Positions 10,041-20,804 are shown, numbered from the stretch's first letter. The stretch is DNA of 64,000 nucleotides from Aculops lycopersici (GCA_015350385.1 WNKI01000002.1:8080404-8144403), one strand, 5' to 3'. Notes: generated from the sequence alone by a model not told the origin. A program made the numbers and translations.

Positions 10041-11429
10041 TCAATTTTGTTGATACGATTTGTATGGTCGATAACGATTCTGAACCAACTTTGCTCTAGA
10101 TGGCTGTCTAGATTTGCTTGGTATGATTGTAAATTTGGCCTTGCAGTTGTCACATCCATAGCAATTCTCGAATTTTTCGTCGCTAGGCGCATATTTCTCG
10201 GCCAGGGAGCGATAGCGACACCTGTCACGCATTTCCATGAAATCAACCACTTTGTACAACTTTTCCAGATCACGATGGATTTGACCATCTGACTGGCATT
10301 CTTTCACTCTCGACTTTTTAACTACTAAACGTTTCGTTCTTTTTATATCCTTCTTATCAAAATACATTCTACATAAGCCAGATCTTCCATCTCGTCCTGA
10401 CCGACCGATGAATTGATAGTAATTATCCAAGGAGAATGGAGTTGAGTAAAGGACAACTGCCCTGACCTTCGGATTATGAATACCAAGACCAAGTGAGATA
10501 GTAGAGCACATGACACGAGTTGCACCATCAAGCCAAGACTTTTTAGCATTTGCCAATTTGATTGGATCTAAGCTCGATTGATAAGTCCCAGTTGGAATGT
10601 CAATATCATTGAGCTTCTTAGAAACTTTATCGCAAATTTTTCTCGAACGACAGAATACTATTGCTACAACCTGATTTTCATTACATAATTTGTCCAATAA
10701 AAATCCAACCATGTTCTCGAACTTCTCTTCAGAATCTTGGCACTCAATTACCTCTTGATGAATGTATTTGCGCCTGTCAGTCACAACAATCCTTTTGGGC
10801 GACCGGAGTCTCAATTTTGATTCAATATCGCTAAATAATTTCGTACTTCCGACAGATGTAATGGCAGTGATCGGCACCTTGGGAAGTATATCTCGTATTG
10901 AGCTCAAGTTATTGTAGTGATGCCGGAACTTTTCATTCGATACGAAGATACAATCGGCCTCGTCGATGGCAATTGATATCTTAATTTCATTTTGAGTTAC
11001 ACTAAGAAGAATCTGACGATATTCTTCCGAGAGCAACCTCTCGGGTGTGAGATATAGGAGTCGAATCTTGCAATCCTCTTTCATTAGCTCCTCTCTAACT
11101 TGTTGAATTTCAGATACCTTCATTTCAGAATTATCGGTGGCAACGCAATCAATTAAACCTCGTTTACTTAAGTGATCGAGCTGGTCATTGATCAGAGCTA
11201 TGTGCGGCTCGACAATAATGGTCAAGCGACGATAGCCAAAAAGAGCAGGTAACTGGAAGACCAGGGACTTACCCCAATTTGGTGGCGCACTAAGCAAGAG
11301 ATCCTGGTCAAATTTGCATGCCACTTTGATAGCCATCTCTTGCTGGAGCGATTGATAGAGCGAGTGACCAAAGACTTCTGATAGCACGCGATAACAACTG
11401 GTATTATTGACTTTGAGAGGGCTAGCCAT
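10041..11429 (-). CDS. Diverged RecQ5 paralogue, copy 3 (Walker A and DEAD variants)
   Basis: An intronless 462-residue RecQ-family protein and the first gene of the tandem trio. Walker A reads PPNWGKS (49-55), sharing the derived PN with copy 2. Motif II is DEAD (156-159), and the aromatic-rich loop is replaced by an unrelated IFVSNEKFRHH. Motif III is ITSVGST, again like copy 2. Motif V/VI keeps ISLGLGIHNPKVR and GRSGRDG (342-348). Zinc cysteines 404, 423, 426 and 429 remain, although the first pair in the cluster is one residue closer than in the other copies. The tail is short and basic. Shared derived motifs (PPN, TSVG, HIALI, GIH, STPFSL) show that copies 2 and 3 descend from one already diverged ancestor. 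Helicase activity is doubtful; ATP or DNA binding may persist. Confidence 0.8.
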   Translation of the reverse strand: MASPLKVNNTSCYRVLSEVFGHSLYQSLQQEMAIKVACKFDQDLLLSAPPNWGKSLVFQLPALFGYRRLTIIVEPHIALINDQLDHLSKRGLIDCVATDNSEMKVSEIQQVREELMKEDCKIRLLYLTPERLLSEEYRQILLSVTQNEIKISIAIDEADCIFVSNEKFRHHYNNLSSIRDILPKVPITAITSVGSTKLFSDIESKLRLRSPKRIVVTDRRKYIHQEVIECQDSEEKFENMVGFLLDKLCNENQVVAIVFCRSRKICDKVSKKLNDIDIPTGTYQSSLDPIKLANAKKSWLDGATRVMCSTISLGLGIHNPKVRAVVLYSTPFSLDNYYQFIGRSGRDGRSGLCRMYFDKKDIKRTKRLVVKKSRVKECQSDGQIHRDLEKLYKVVDFMEMRDRCRYRSLAEKYAPSDEKFENCYGCDNCKAKFTIIPSKSRQPSRAKLVQNRYRPYKSYQQN

Positions 11430-12704
11430 TGTTGTTGATGTTGGACTAGACTTTGAATTTGTTTTATAAGTATACGGTTTTTAGGAGTAAAAGATTGATG
11501 AAATAATAACGAGCAAGTGCAGCAATTCGATTGAAGAATGGCACTTCAAATCATGATCCAAATCATTGAACGCTATCAACAGGTAATTATGGTTATTTAT
11601 CAATCCGCTCGTCACCCATGTACTCGCACAAACTCACTCATAGACCACACTCTTCAACACACTTATAATGATAAACAGATAGTCTCTCGAGCTCGAGCCT
11701 CGAGGAGGCCACAACAAATCTATTTTTCCTGTACCTTCAAAGCTACCACTACACTATGCAATGGTAAGTCCTTACTCTTGCCCCCTCAAATCCACCCTCC
11801 AAATCAAAGTAGAATCATCATGTGACTGTAAAAAAAGAACAGCTGATCGTCTCTTCTGGAGGTAGCTATCTCCAGGCACTGTTATCCTGCAAACATACAA
11901 ATGTAGAAGAAGATCAAATCTATAGATAGTAATCATCATTTAAGAGAGCATCGAGTTGATTATAATCCTCACGAGAGAGCGACCGATCCATTTCGTGCCT
12001 TTTTTCGTTCCATTTCCTTCCCCCACAAAACGGAACAAAATCCTCTTCGAGCGCCTGTCTATTTAACGAGTTAGTCGCTTAGAAGCGGTGATGTAATAAT
12101 ACACATTATTGGCATGCAACTGACACGAGGCTCCCCAAGCTCGCGGATATCTCATGCAAAACACGAGGTAACGGTGAGGTTCGGATCATTCGGCTAGAGT
12201 CGAGTCTTGGTAACTCATGCGCTCCGCCGCTCGGCCAGCTCTCTCTAACTCTTCGGGCACCTGCTCACGCCCATCTGGCGAACACGTTTGTATAGCTTGG
12301 AACACACACGCTCACCGCGTGATCGGTCGAATGTTGTGTGTTCGACGGTTACTAACTAAAACTTCGCCGCGAGACAACAATCATTTCGTCATAGACACAA
12401 TGTCCTTGGAGTCTGTATACTTGTGAAATATAATACGACACAAGTAGATTTATTTATAGATATATTTATCTCATCACTCTAGTCTTTTGCCAAATTATAT
12501 CACGCATACACAAAGAGAGGGCCCTACATAATATTTGCCCTGCTAGCATTTAACTTGTCATTTGGAGCAATCTCTCTACTGTCCAGTACTCTAAGAGCAC
12601 TGGAAAACAAACGAAACCCGGCGAATAAACAAAGCAATAAGAAATACAAAAGAATATTCATAAATTACTTTACGAAAAAAAGAATCTAACACAATCTAGA
12701 CGAA
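11430..12704. other. Intergenic region between RecQ copy 3 and the mitochondrial carrier
   Basis: About 1.27 kb between divergently transcribed genes, so it must contain both promoters. No supported ORF. A plus-strand donor-like word (ACGAG followed by GTAACG) near 12164 and an acceptor-like CTAG a few bases before the carrier ATG make a 5' UTR intron possible. Confidence 0.5.
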
Positions 12705-13625
12705 ATGTCGAATGAAACTAAAGTGAAATCAGTAGCCGTGCCCAACTCCGTCAAGTTTTTGTTCGGAGGTCTGGCGGGCATGGGCGCCACTTGCGTTGTG
12801 CAACCATTAGATCTCATCAAGAATCGAATGCAACTGATGGGCGCCGACGGTGGCAAGAAGGTGTCCAGTTTAACTGTGATCAAGCAAGTTATAAAATCCG
12901 AAGGATTTGTTGCACTCTACACGGGATTGTCGGCTGGTCTTCTCCGACAGGCTTCTTATACAACTGTTAGAATGGGCGTCTATACATCTCTGACAGAAAG
13001 ATTCAGTGTCGATGGTAAGACGACGATTGCTATTCAGCTAGCTAGTGGACTGACGGCTGGAGCTACAGGAGCTTTTGTTGGTACACCTGCTGAAGTTTCC
13101 CTTGTTAGAATGACCGCTGACGGTCGACTACCCCTAGAGAAGAGACGCAATTACAAGAATGTTTTTAACGCATTAGCAAGGATAGTGAAAGAGGAAGGAC
13201 CCCGTGCCTTGTTTACCGGTTGCACACCAACCATTGGACGATCTATGGTGGTCAACATGTGCCAACTGGCCTCATATAGTCAAGCTAAGCAAAGACTCAT
13301 GGCAACAGGATACTTCACTGAAGGTATACTGATGCACTTTACCGCATCCATGATCTCGGGTTTGATCACAACGGCGGCATCAATGCCTGTAGATATAGCA
13401 AAAACTAGATTGCAAAATATGAAAGTTATTGATGGGAAGCCACAATACAAGGGAACGCTTGATGTTTTAGCAAAGGTCATCAAAAACGAAGGATTCTTTT
13501 CACTCTGGCGAGGCTTTACACCTTACTATGCGCGTCTAGGACCTCACACTGTCTTAACATTTATTATTCTAGAGCAACTCAACACTATGTACAAAGAGAA
13601 GTTTGCCAACGAAGCGAGTAGTTGA
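12705..13625 (+). CDS. SLC25A11: Mitochondrial 2-oxoglutarate/malate carrier
   Basis: A 306-residue member of the mitochondrial carrier family in one exon. It is expected to exchange 2-oxoglutarate for malate across the inner membrane, as part of the malate-aspartate shuttle. Three carrier repeats are visible, each with the PxDxx[KR]-type signature: QPLDLIK (about 33-39), TPAEVSLVR (127-135) and MPVDIAK (227-233). Subfamily-diagnostic blocks include FLFGGLAGMGAT near the N-terminus, GATGAFVGTPAEV, RMTADGRLP (136-143) and FTPYYARLGPHTVLTF near the C-terminus. All match the animal oxoglutarate carrier closely. Length agrees with the family (about 314). The start is supported by alignment of the SVKFLFGG block near residue 15. 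Confidence 0.95.
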   Translation: MSNETKVKSVAVPNSVKFLFGGLAGMGATCVVQPLDLIKNRMQLMGADGGKKVSSLTVIKQVIKSEGFVALYTGLSAGLLRQASYTTVRMGVYTSLTERFSVDGKTTIAIQLASGLTAGATGAFVGTPAEVSLVRMTADGRLPLEKRRNYKNVFNALARIVKEEGPRALFTGCTPTIGRSMVVNMCQLASYSQAKQRLMATGYFTEGILMHFTASMISGLITTAASMPVDIAKTRLQNMKVIDGKPQYKGTLDVLAKVIKNEGFFSLWRGFTPYYARLGPHTVLTFIILEQLNTMYKEKFANEASS

Positions 13626-13971
13626 TTTCAAATGCTCGATCAGCTTCTAATGTGGTATCCCTGTTATTTGTTTTAGTCTATTATTACGTTATGACCTAGA
13701 TCAATTTTAGCCAACCAATTATTTACTTAGCATGAAACTCACACGCAAGGCGCTTTATCATTATTATTTAGTGTTTCCTTATCCATTCATCGTTGACATT
13801 TGTTGCATTTCATTAAACTTCATATCACCACTGTCATCACCAACAACATTCAAATTGACTCGAGCCGGATCAAGTTAGAGATTGATTTCTATCATCAATT
13901 TATTGAACAAAACGGGTCCGACATAGATATGGAGTAAGTTAGTAGATACATTAGAGGAGCCTCGTCCAGGA
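13626..13971. other. Convergent 3' regions of the carrier and the Ig-domain gene
   Basis: The two genes are transcribed towards each other. ATTAAA near 13811 could serve the carrier, and TTTATT at 13899-13904 reads AATAAA for the minus-strand gene. Nothing else is seen. Confidence 0.5.
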
Positions 13972-15492
13972 TTACAAGTTGCCAAAGCGGACGATCTGGT
14001 AAATGGTCTCAATTGGATTGTTGTTCAAGGTTTTTGTCAGAGCTGAGCAACGATAGATTCCATAGTCAGATAGACGAGGCTCGCCAATGATTAGTGTTGA
14101 GGTCGCAGGCCCATTGTCAAACTTGTAGCGGTAATCCTTGTTCGTCTCAACTTCCTGAGTTCGACAAAGACTGTTAGCGCAATTAAACGGCGGTACAACC
14201 TTGCCATTGACAACAGTCGAAGAATTGTATGGACCTGAGAACTTGACCCAAAGTGGTTGATTGGTTTGATCGATGGCCTCGCTAAATGAGCAGCTAAGTC
14301 TAGCCTCCTTGTTATTCAACAGGTCTACATTTCCATAGCCAACAAATCTTGGCTCATCTAGGATGGTAAATTGGGATGCGGTTGTCGATGTTGACGAGCC
14401 ACTTGTTGAGGTCAATTTGGGTGCCAGCACTAATGGCGAGGATCTATTTTGGTATTGCTGGCGCTTGAATCCTTGCTTGAGTAATTGTTGTGCAATCTTA
14501 GCCGGACTTTCCACAACGCCCGAGTACCATTCAGGATAAGCGTAACCGAAGGTGCCGTTCGCCAACTGGTTCAGATTTGCACTGATAGGCAGATGAGCAT
14601 CAAATGAATCATATCCTCCATTGGCAAGGAGTGTACTCTTGGTCCCATACTTGTTTCCGCCACTCTTCAAGCCATAGGCGCTACCGCCGCCGCCGCCGCT
14701 CAATGCACTCCCGTAAGACTTCAACGGCAACTGGGTTCCATAGGAGACGTCGTCAAAGGTTGTGGTTGAGGGCAGCCTAGAGGCTGTGTAACCACCTGGC
14801 ACCACCGTGGATATTGACCAGCCGTCAGCAGAGTTGATTGATGGAGAGTAGGATGCCGTGGAATGGCCTAGAGGATTTTGATGCTGTTCACTCCCATAGC
14901 CATAAGATTGGTGGTTAGTTAGAGCAGCCATTGGGTAGCTACCTTGCGAATAGGTATACTGCGGCATACTCATATAACCGTTGCTTGCGCCACCACCATA
15001 ACCGTAACCTGGTCGATAGAAATTGTTGTTCTGCATCATGCGCCATTTGTTCCATCTCTTCATTCCAAATAGACCACCACCGCCCATGATGCCTCCGTTT
15101 CGCCACTTGTTGCCAAACAATCCACCTTTACCTGGCTGCTGGTAGCCAGCGTAGGAAACAGGCATCTGGTACATGGGAGCTACTTGAAGCATTTGTTGTT
15201 GCTGGTATCTTGGATACCAGTGAGCTCTTTCCGGTCCACCGCCGACGGAACTATAGGGTCCAACGACCGGTTGTGGCACGATTGCAGTTTGTTGCTGATA
15301 ACCACTTGCGCCCTTGCCCATCTTGAACATGTTTGGTGTAAAGCAATTGAAGATACTCTGCACTGGCGAGATCTTGTAGCTGCAGGTGGCAATTAGCAGA
15401 AGCGAGCTGATTGCAGCCCATTTCAATACTTTGATATTGTTGCTGGTTTTCATATAACCACTTATGCTCGATAATTTACCTTTTGGTTTCAT
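13972..15492 (-). CDS. Gly/Tyr/Gln-rich secreted or membrane-anchored protein with C-terminal Ig-like domain
   Basis: A single-exon protein of 506 residues from the ATG at 15492, or 493 from the ATG at 15453; an in-frame ATG at 15606 also exists. The hydrophobic stretch WAAISSLLLIATC shortly after the second start looks like a signal peptide or signal anchor. The middle third is low-complexity: GYQQP, GGGGLFG, YGYGGG and YSQGSYP-type segments rich in Gly, Tyr, Ser and Gln, like extracellular matrix, cuticle or silk-like proteins. The last 130 residues form a V-type Ig-like domain: LSCSF, then LWVKF, then DYGIYRCSA, with an extra Cys pair (NCANSLC) and an N-glycosylation site NSS. I do not recognise an orthologue. 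A surface or matrix protein is the best inference. Confidence 0.7.
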   Translation of the reverse strand: MKPKGKLSSISGYMKTSNNIKVLKWAAISSLLLIATCSYKISPVQSIFNCFTPNMFKMGKGASGYQQQTAIVPQPVVGPYSSVGGGPERAHWYPRYQQQQMLQVAPMYQMPVSYAGYQQPGKGGLFGNKWRNGGIMGGGGLFGMKRWNKWRMMQNNNFYRPGYGYGGGASNGYMSMPQYTYSQGSYPMAALTNHQSYGYGSEQHQNPLGHSTASYSPSINSADGWSISTVVPGGYTASRLPSTTTFDDVSYGTQLPLKSYGSALSGGGGGSAYGLKSGGNKYGTKSTLLANGGYDSFDAHLPISANLNQLANGTFGYAYPEWYSGVVESPAKIAQQLLKQGFKRQQYQNRSSPLVLAPKLTSTSGSSTSTTASQFTILDEPRFVGYGNVDLLNNKEARLSCSFSEAIDQTNQPLWVKFSGPYNSSTVVNGKVVPPFNCANSLCRTQEVETNKDYRYKFDNGPATSTLIIGEPRLSDYGIYRCSALTKTLNNNPIETIYQIVRFGNL

Positions 15493-17517
15493 CTTGAACG
15501 GAACTAGATGATTTGAAGTTGCTTGACTCTTTTCAATGTAAGTGTGTGTTCTTATTGTTACTATTATTATTATTGCTATTCTGCCTAATGATATTGATTC
15601 TCTCAATCAAACAACATAACTACTTCACCATAGTTAACTCAACTCTTAACTGATGAGCAAAACTTTCCATTTTAGGTGAATGTGTCACTTACAGTCAGCC
15701 TAACTCACTCACTCGGCTTCTAACAACTCAATCTTGAAACTATTCGAACGGTAAAACCACCTGTTCGCTTGTTCTATCGCTTGCTCGCTCGCACCAGCTA
15801 ACCTCAAGTGGTCTAGACATAGAGAAGAGATGGCCAACGCTGAAGGAGAAGGAAGTGGTGGTTGAGGGGAAAGCAAATCTTGTGACTAGAAGAAAAACCT
15901 CCTCATATTCTCATCAACCAACTTCTCCTCTCTCGCTCCCTTGAGTTGCTTCCGTCGGGCGAAGCAGTTTTACTGTAGCTATAACTGAGGCTGTAGTTGT
16001 GTCCAGTTTATTTGACGCGGCCGTGTTCTTCCACTTCAAGTGGGTGGGAGTAGTAGTGGTTGTGGTTGTTGCCAGACTTTCGGCTGGTGGTGCATCTTGG
16101 TTTCTTGTCTCCAAACTACTTGTTGCTGTTGGTTGTTGTTGTTGCTGTGGTTGCGGTTGTGGCGATGGAGTGATTTACTATTTGATAGGGTAAAGGTTAT
16201 TGCTGCAATACAAACAGACATACAAGGTGGCTTACTAACAACTAGCTAGCAACCATTATACATTAGCGTCCAACTTCTGCCACTTCCTTTGCCCTCCACT
16301 GATGAATTCAAGGTGTTAAGTTTCGCATTGGAGAAAGCTCTCTCTCTCTCCCTCTCCCTCTCTCTTTCCAAGTCGAATTTGCAGTAAACGAATGTCGACG
16401 TTAAATGGTGACAACTCCCGTTTGATGGAGAACAATCACCTCACCTTTTAAACGTCCAACTTCTCGCAACTAACTCGCAGTATTACCTTCCAAGCCAGTA
16501 GTTGGAAGCTAGCGAGATTTTACGGCTTAGTAGAATTATCTGCACCAACCATCGTCGATGGAACTATCTACTGCTGGCCACACTCAAAACAAACAAACTC
16601 TCTGGCTATTACATTTACCTGTTTCATTTGACCCTACTGACCTCCAGCTTGCAGTCAGTTGGGCTACTTGATTTGGTGATTGATGCGCAATCAGCAGACA
16701 AACTTTGGGAAGAGGTAATTTGCAACACTTGCAAAATTTGCAACAATCTCACCGTATGTCCTTTATCACGTTTTCATAGTCGAACAAAACTAGCCAAATT
16801 GACGGCCGTTTAGTCAGTATTAATGGCTAACAGTGGTAGTTCTAGTAGCATTATGACAATAAACCTCAACAAGGACTCTTTGCACTTTCACTTTCCTTCA
16901 ATTCCAACTGGGCGGACACTTGCAAATGAACGTGAAACAAAATTTGTCACAGGTAGGTAATGACGACACAATGAGCCACCTATCCGCTCATTGTGTCCAC
17001 TCGCAAGGTGCTCTACTGGAAAGGTAGACAGTCGGATTTTACTCCGGCCATTGTACACAATCAGTATTGTTTCGTATAGATCTAGAGAGAGAGAGAGAGA
17101 TAGAAACATGTTCAATTGAATACAACTCGCACGTGGATGACATTCAACTCTTCACTTCAAAAACCGGATTTTACTATCTGATATTTGTTAATGAAATGAT
17201 TCTATTTCAAGGTTAACTTTCTTGTCGATCGAGCTTGGTAGTAACAAAACTCAGACGATGTCCATATTTGCTATAGTTGTTGATTGATCACTAATAAGTA
17301 ATAGAATTGATAATTGATATAATGTATTGCATGCAATAAAATTTTGAAGATGAAATAATTTTTTCTGACAAAACCTGATTTGAGATCCATCTCTAATGTG
17401 ATGTGTATGTATGAGGTGTATTTGGGTTACATATTTTTCCTTGTCCTAGTCTCCCTCCTCCTCCTCCTCCTCTTTCTAAGAAACATCAACCAACCGATAA
17501 TATAATGATATGTAATT
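15493..17517. other. Intergenic region upstream of the Ig-domain gene
   Basis: About 2 kb with no supported gene. It contains a CT-rich run at 16338-16376, a GA run at 17084-17100 and a (TCC)n run near 17451-17473, plus (TTG)n-type triplet bias near 16130. Open frames here are repeat-driven. Confidence 0.5.
17084..17100. repeat. (GA)n microsatellite
   Basis: A clean GA dinucleotide run. Confidence 0.85.
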
Positions 17518-18162
17518 CTAACGTAACAATTTTGTCGCTCTCTGATTCGCTTGAGTTATTCTAGTCTCATTTGAGTCTGCTTTCTGATTGATTCGTTCTA
17601 ATTGTGAATTCTGGTTGACAATCTCACTGCCCATATCAATGGCCATGTTGCGCAAGTTGCCAATCATGTTGCCCACTTGCGTCATATTCTCCTCCATCTC
17701 GTCCTCGCGAGCATCGTTTGTTATTCTGGCCACATATGAGGTTGTCTGAGGTCCACCACCGGCTCGATTGTCCACAACTCTCTGCGGTTGTCCATTAACC
17801 ACCTTGCCATCGTCACTTGCCTTCCAAGTTCCGGCGTCCTCCTTGAACTCCTTCTTCTTAGCGCAGGGAAAAACGCAAATACCGCAACACTTTTCCATTC
17901 CGCTTAAATTCTTTTCGGCCTCGCGCATGTCTACATTGATTTTATCCATATCCTCCTCTATCTTGTCCAACTGCTCGCCCTGCTCATCCAAACCCATCAG
18001 GGTTCTAAAACCGGCCTCCTTGCTCTCATCGCAGAGTTGCATCATTCGCCTGGTTGACTCAAGCGAATCATCGGTCACTTGGTTCGCCTTCAACTGCATC
18101 TCGCTTAGCTCTGTATTGTCGGCCATCTTGTGAGATTTAGTCTCTTCTGTTTCTGTATTCAA
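17518..18162 (-). CDS. SNAP25: SNAP-25, neuronal Q-SNARE
   Basis: An intronless 214-residue (or 202 from Met13) homologue of the t-SNARE SNAP-25, which pairs with syntaxin and synaptobrevin to drive synaptic-vesicle fusion at the plasma membrane. The first SNARE helix includes DDSLESTRRM and LDEQGEQL with the zero-layer Gln at 61. The second includes ITNDAREDEMEENM and ends with NQRATK, with the zero-layer Gln at 184. The palmitoylated linker has four cysteines, CCGICVFPC (92, 93, 96, 100), which anchor the protein to the membrane. The C-terminus ends TKLLR. Alignment with other SNAP-25 proteins favours Met13 (MADNTEL, ATG at 18126) as the conserved start, but the longer form stays in frame. 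The vertebrate gene is split by many introns; this one has none. Confidence 0.95.
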   Translation of the reverse strand: MNTETEETKSHKMADNTELSEMQLKANQVTDDSLESTRRMMQLCDESKEAGFRTLMGLDEQGEQLDKIEEDMDKINVDMREAEKNLSGMEKCCGICVFPCAKKKEFKEDAGTWKASDDGKVVNGQPQRVVDNRAGGGPQTTSYVARITNDAREDEMEENMTQVGNMIGNLRNMAIDMGSEIVNQNSQLERINQKADSNETRITQANQRATKLLR

Positions 18163-19921
18163 TAAGTGAAAGTTACGTTTGGATCATGCAAATTATTCTC
18201 TCTTATGATTGATAAATATTCTGTTACATAATTGTTAACAAATTTATGAAAGCAACTTTGTGTTTGGTATTAATATTTCCAATCTATCTAACTAGATTGT
18301 AAGCAGCATCTACTGTACGGTCTACTTAAAGGAATGACCCACAGAATGAGATCAGGTGAGGTACCAACACCACGTGTTCCGATTAGTAACTCATTCAATT
18401 AGTTTTAAATTTTCTTTCGGGATCCAATTAATGAAAAGACTGATTTCCTGTTTGAATTAATAATTCCAACTTCTATATGATGATTAGAGAACATATATAA
18501 ATTATATTTTTTTTAAATAAAAAAGACTTTCTCTGCACTACTAGTGAGTTCCCTTTCCCAATAAACTTTAGCAAATAGTTCGGTGGGATCGTCTGGAAAG
18601 ATGAACAATGTGGAGGTAGCTATTTGAGACGAATGGTGGTGTTTGCATAATTAGGTCAATATCGGCGATCGAGTTGGAAATGTCAACTGTCGCTCGGTGA
18701 CATATTGAAACTCATTTAATCTAAGCGCTAGTGATAATCTAGATTGTAGTAGATCTGATAATATCCTCTTGTTGTTATCTAAGTTTGTTGTTACTGTTTG
18801 GATTAAAAATTTGAATGAGTTGAATTTGAATGATGCTCTATAATAGAGAGCGAAGATTGTACTATCAAGCCTCTGCTGATTACAAAAAAAAAACAAGTGG
18901 TCTAGACAAGAGGCCAGCCAAATTACGTCTTGGCTTTACCCTTTCGACTATGACAGCAGGCTAAATGGCCAGCGACAGGCAAAGCGAGGAGAATAACATA
19001 ACGATGCTGCGGCACGATGGCCATGACTCAAAGGCAAAAGCTGCGGCAGCAGCAGTGGCCTCAGTCTCGAGTTGCAGCCTTCTTGAGAGGCGAACTTGAC
19101 TCCCGCGCTCTCAGAAGTGGAGGAGGGGGATCCATGGCTTTTCGCAGACTCGCGGGCCGCGGCGATGGCTGTGGGCCATTGCCATTTTGTTTGATATGAA
19201 GGGAAGATACTGCAGTTTTACTATACTGTACAGTATGTAACTGCATTATGGCCATTGGAAAATCATCGGGAGAGGCAGCTAGACGGCAGTTGCGCGCCTT
19301 GTTTACAGAATGTGCAACGGAAGCTCAGGGAGCGAAAATTCCTATCTTTTTCCCAGGAAATTCAACGTAAGGCTGTGCAGTCTGTGCACTAATGGGCTTC
19401 TAGAAAGGGCACATCCGCTTGTTTACTCCGCTCAAGCGGAGCCTGTGTGCGCGAAAAACTACAGTTGGAATGCGAAAATTCCGTTTGCTATGCTGTTGTT
19501 TTGTTCGCCGACGCCGCTGTACTGCCGTCGCAGCTGCTTTCGGCTTTGTCGATGCTTTTTCAAGTTACAGCCGCCGCCTCAATAGCGCGCTACACATTAG
19601 GCAGTCTCTCTGGTGGCCAAGCAGGCAGGCAGGCAGGCAAGTACAAGGTATTTTTGAAATTTAATTCATGTAATTGAATGTAATTGTGCGCCCTATCAGT
19701 CTGTAATATTACCTACAAACAGTAAACACTTTCGCAAAACTATTATATCCAACACAACAATTGCATCATATATTATTTGTTTGATCAGAAATTTACCAAC
19801 AATCAAATTGGTCTCAATTAATATAATAACATTTCAAAACTTTCACATGAAACTTTTGTATAAACAGAACAACTAAGCCTGGAAGACAAGCAAAGAAACC
19901 AAAGATTCACATTATCACAAT
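18163..19921. other. Divergent promoter region between SNAP-25 and the IAP gene
   Basis: No supported ORF. The left half is AT-rich. From about 18950 to 19640 it is GC-richer and probably holds the IAP transcription start. A GGCA tetranucleotide array lies at 19620-19639. A donor-like ACAAG/GTATTT just after it (near 19648) and an acceptor-like ATAAACAG ending near 19867 suggest a 5' UTR intron of about 220 bases. Confidence 0.45.
19620..19639. repeat. (GGCA)n tetranucleotide repeat
   Basis: Four to five tandem GGCA units. Confidence 0.8.
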
Positions 19922-20773
19922 ATGGACCCGCAAACAGAGAGGATGTATGATCTGATGAGAAAGGAGAACAATCGTCTCAAAACCTTCCAGATGAATCCAC
20001 CTTGGCCTAAGAATTATATTGATATTAGAAAGCTAGCGAAGGCGGGCTTTTTCTACGCATTCAATGGCGATAATGTTCATTGCGCATTTTGTCGTGGCCA
20101 AGTTTGCAAATGGGAACAAGGCGACGATCCAATGACCGAGCATGCCCGCCATTTTACCACCTGTCCATTTATTATGGGAGGTGACGTCGGCAACGAACCT
20201 CTAGGCGAAGATCCATTCCCTGGACCCAAGCGGCCGAGACCATATGATGTATGCGGAATCTTTGAACCCACCGAACCAATCAGAGACGAACAGCAACAAA
20301 ATAATTGGCACCTATACCCGATTGATTTTGCATCTAATAATACAAGAACAGCAAACCCACCGCAGCATCTTATTAATAATCATAATCAATCAGATTATGA
20401 CAACGATCGTCTATATAATCATCAATCTATCACATATCCACCGCAAAGCGTGCAAGCAGCAGCTAGATCAGAATACCTATCACAAATCTCGCAAATGTCA
20501 GCGTTGATACCAGAACAAAATAATCATCAAGAAAGTACCACTAGTAACAATCATGATACTTGCAATAGTTTGATCAGTAACTCAAGTGGCTCTAGTCATC
20601 ATTCTTCAAATAGCCTAGTTGGAATTTGCAAAATTTGTTACACAAACGCCATAGAGCTTGTATTTTTACCATGCGGTCACTCAGTATCCTGTATATCATG
20701 CGCCCAAAGGTTGCACGGTTGTCCATTCTGTAGAGCAACAATAGAGACAAGAATAAGAACTTACATCGTCTGA
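19922..20773 (+). CDS. Inhibitor of apoptosis protein, one BIR plus RING
   Basis: A 283-residue IAP. The N-terminal BIR domain (about 18-84) has the zinc ligands Cys54, Cys57, His74 and Cys81 in the pattern CxxC...WEQGDDPMTEH...C, which binds caspases or IBM-motif antagonists. The C-terminal RING (236-270) has CKIC, PCGH, CISC and CPFC, giving the full C3HC4 ligand set of an E3 ubiquitin ligase. The last residues RTYIV match the hydrophobic IAP tail needed for RING dimerisation. The linker (about 100-230) is Asn/Gln/His-rich and looks disordered. Most arthropod IAPs of the DIAP1 type have two BIRs; this has one, as in vertebrate livin. Probable role: restraining caspases by binding and ubiquitylation. 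An AATAAA lies at 20805-20810. Confidence 0.9.
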   Translation: MDPQTERMYDLMRKENNRLKTFQMNPPWPKNYIDIRKLAKAGFFYAFNGDNVHCAFCRGQVCKWEQGDDPMTEHARHFTTCPFIMGGDVGNEPLGEDPFPGPKRPRPYDVCGIFEPTEPIRDEQQQNNWHLYPIDFASNNTRTANPPQHLINNHNQSDYDNDRLYNHQSITYPPQSVQAAARSEYLSQISQMSALIPEQNNHQESTTSNNHDTCNSLISNSSGSSHHSSNSLVGICKICYTNAIELVFLPCGHSVSCISCAQRLHGCPFCRATIETRIRTYIV

Positions 20774-20804
20774 GGCGAGTTAAGGGAAATGGTGGTCCGA
20801 ATCT

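Noticed and set aside
8119..11429. RecQ copies 2 and 3 as pseudogenes
   Set aside because: Both frames are fully open over 460-490 codons, and the zinc cysteines and motif VI arginines are selectively kept, which suggests function.
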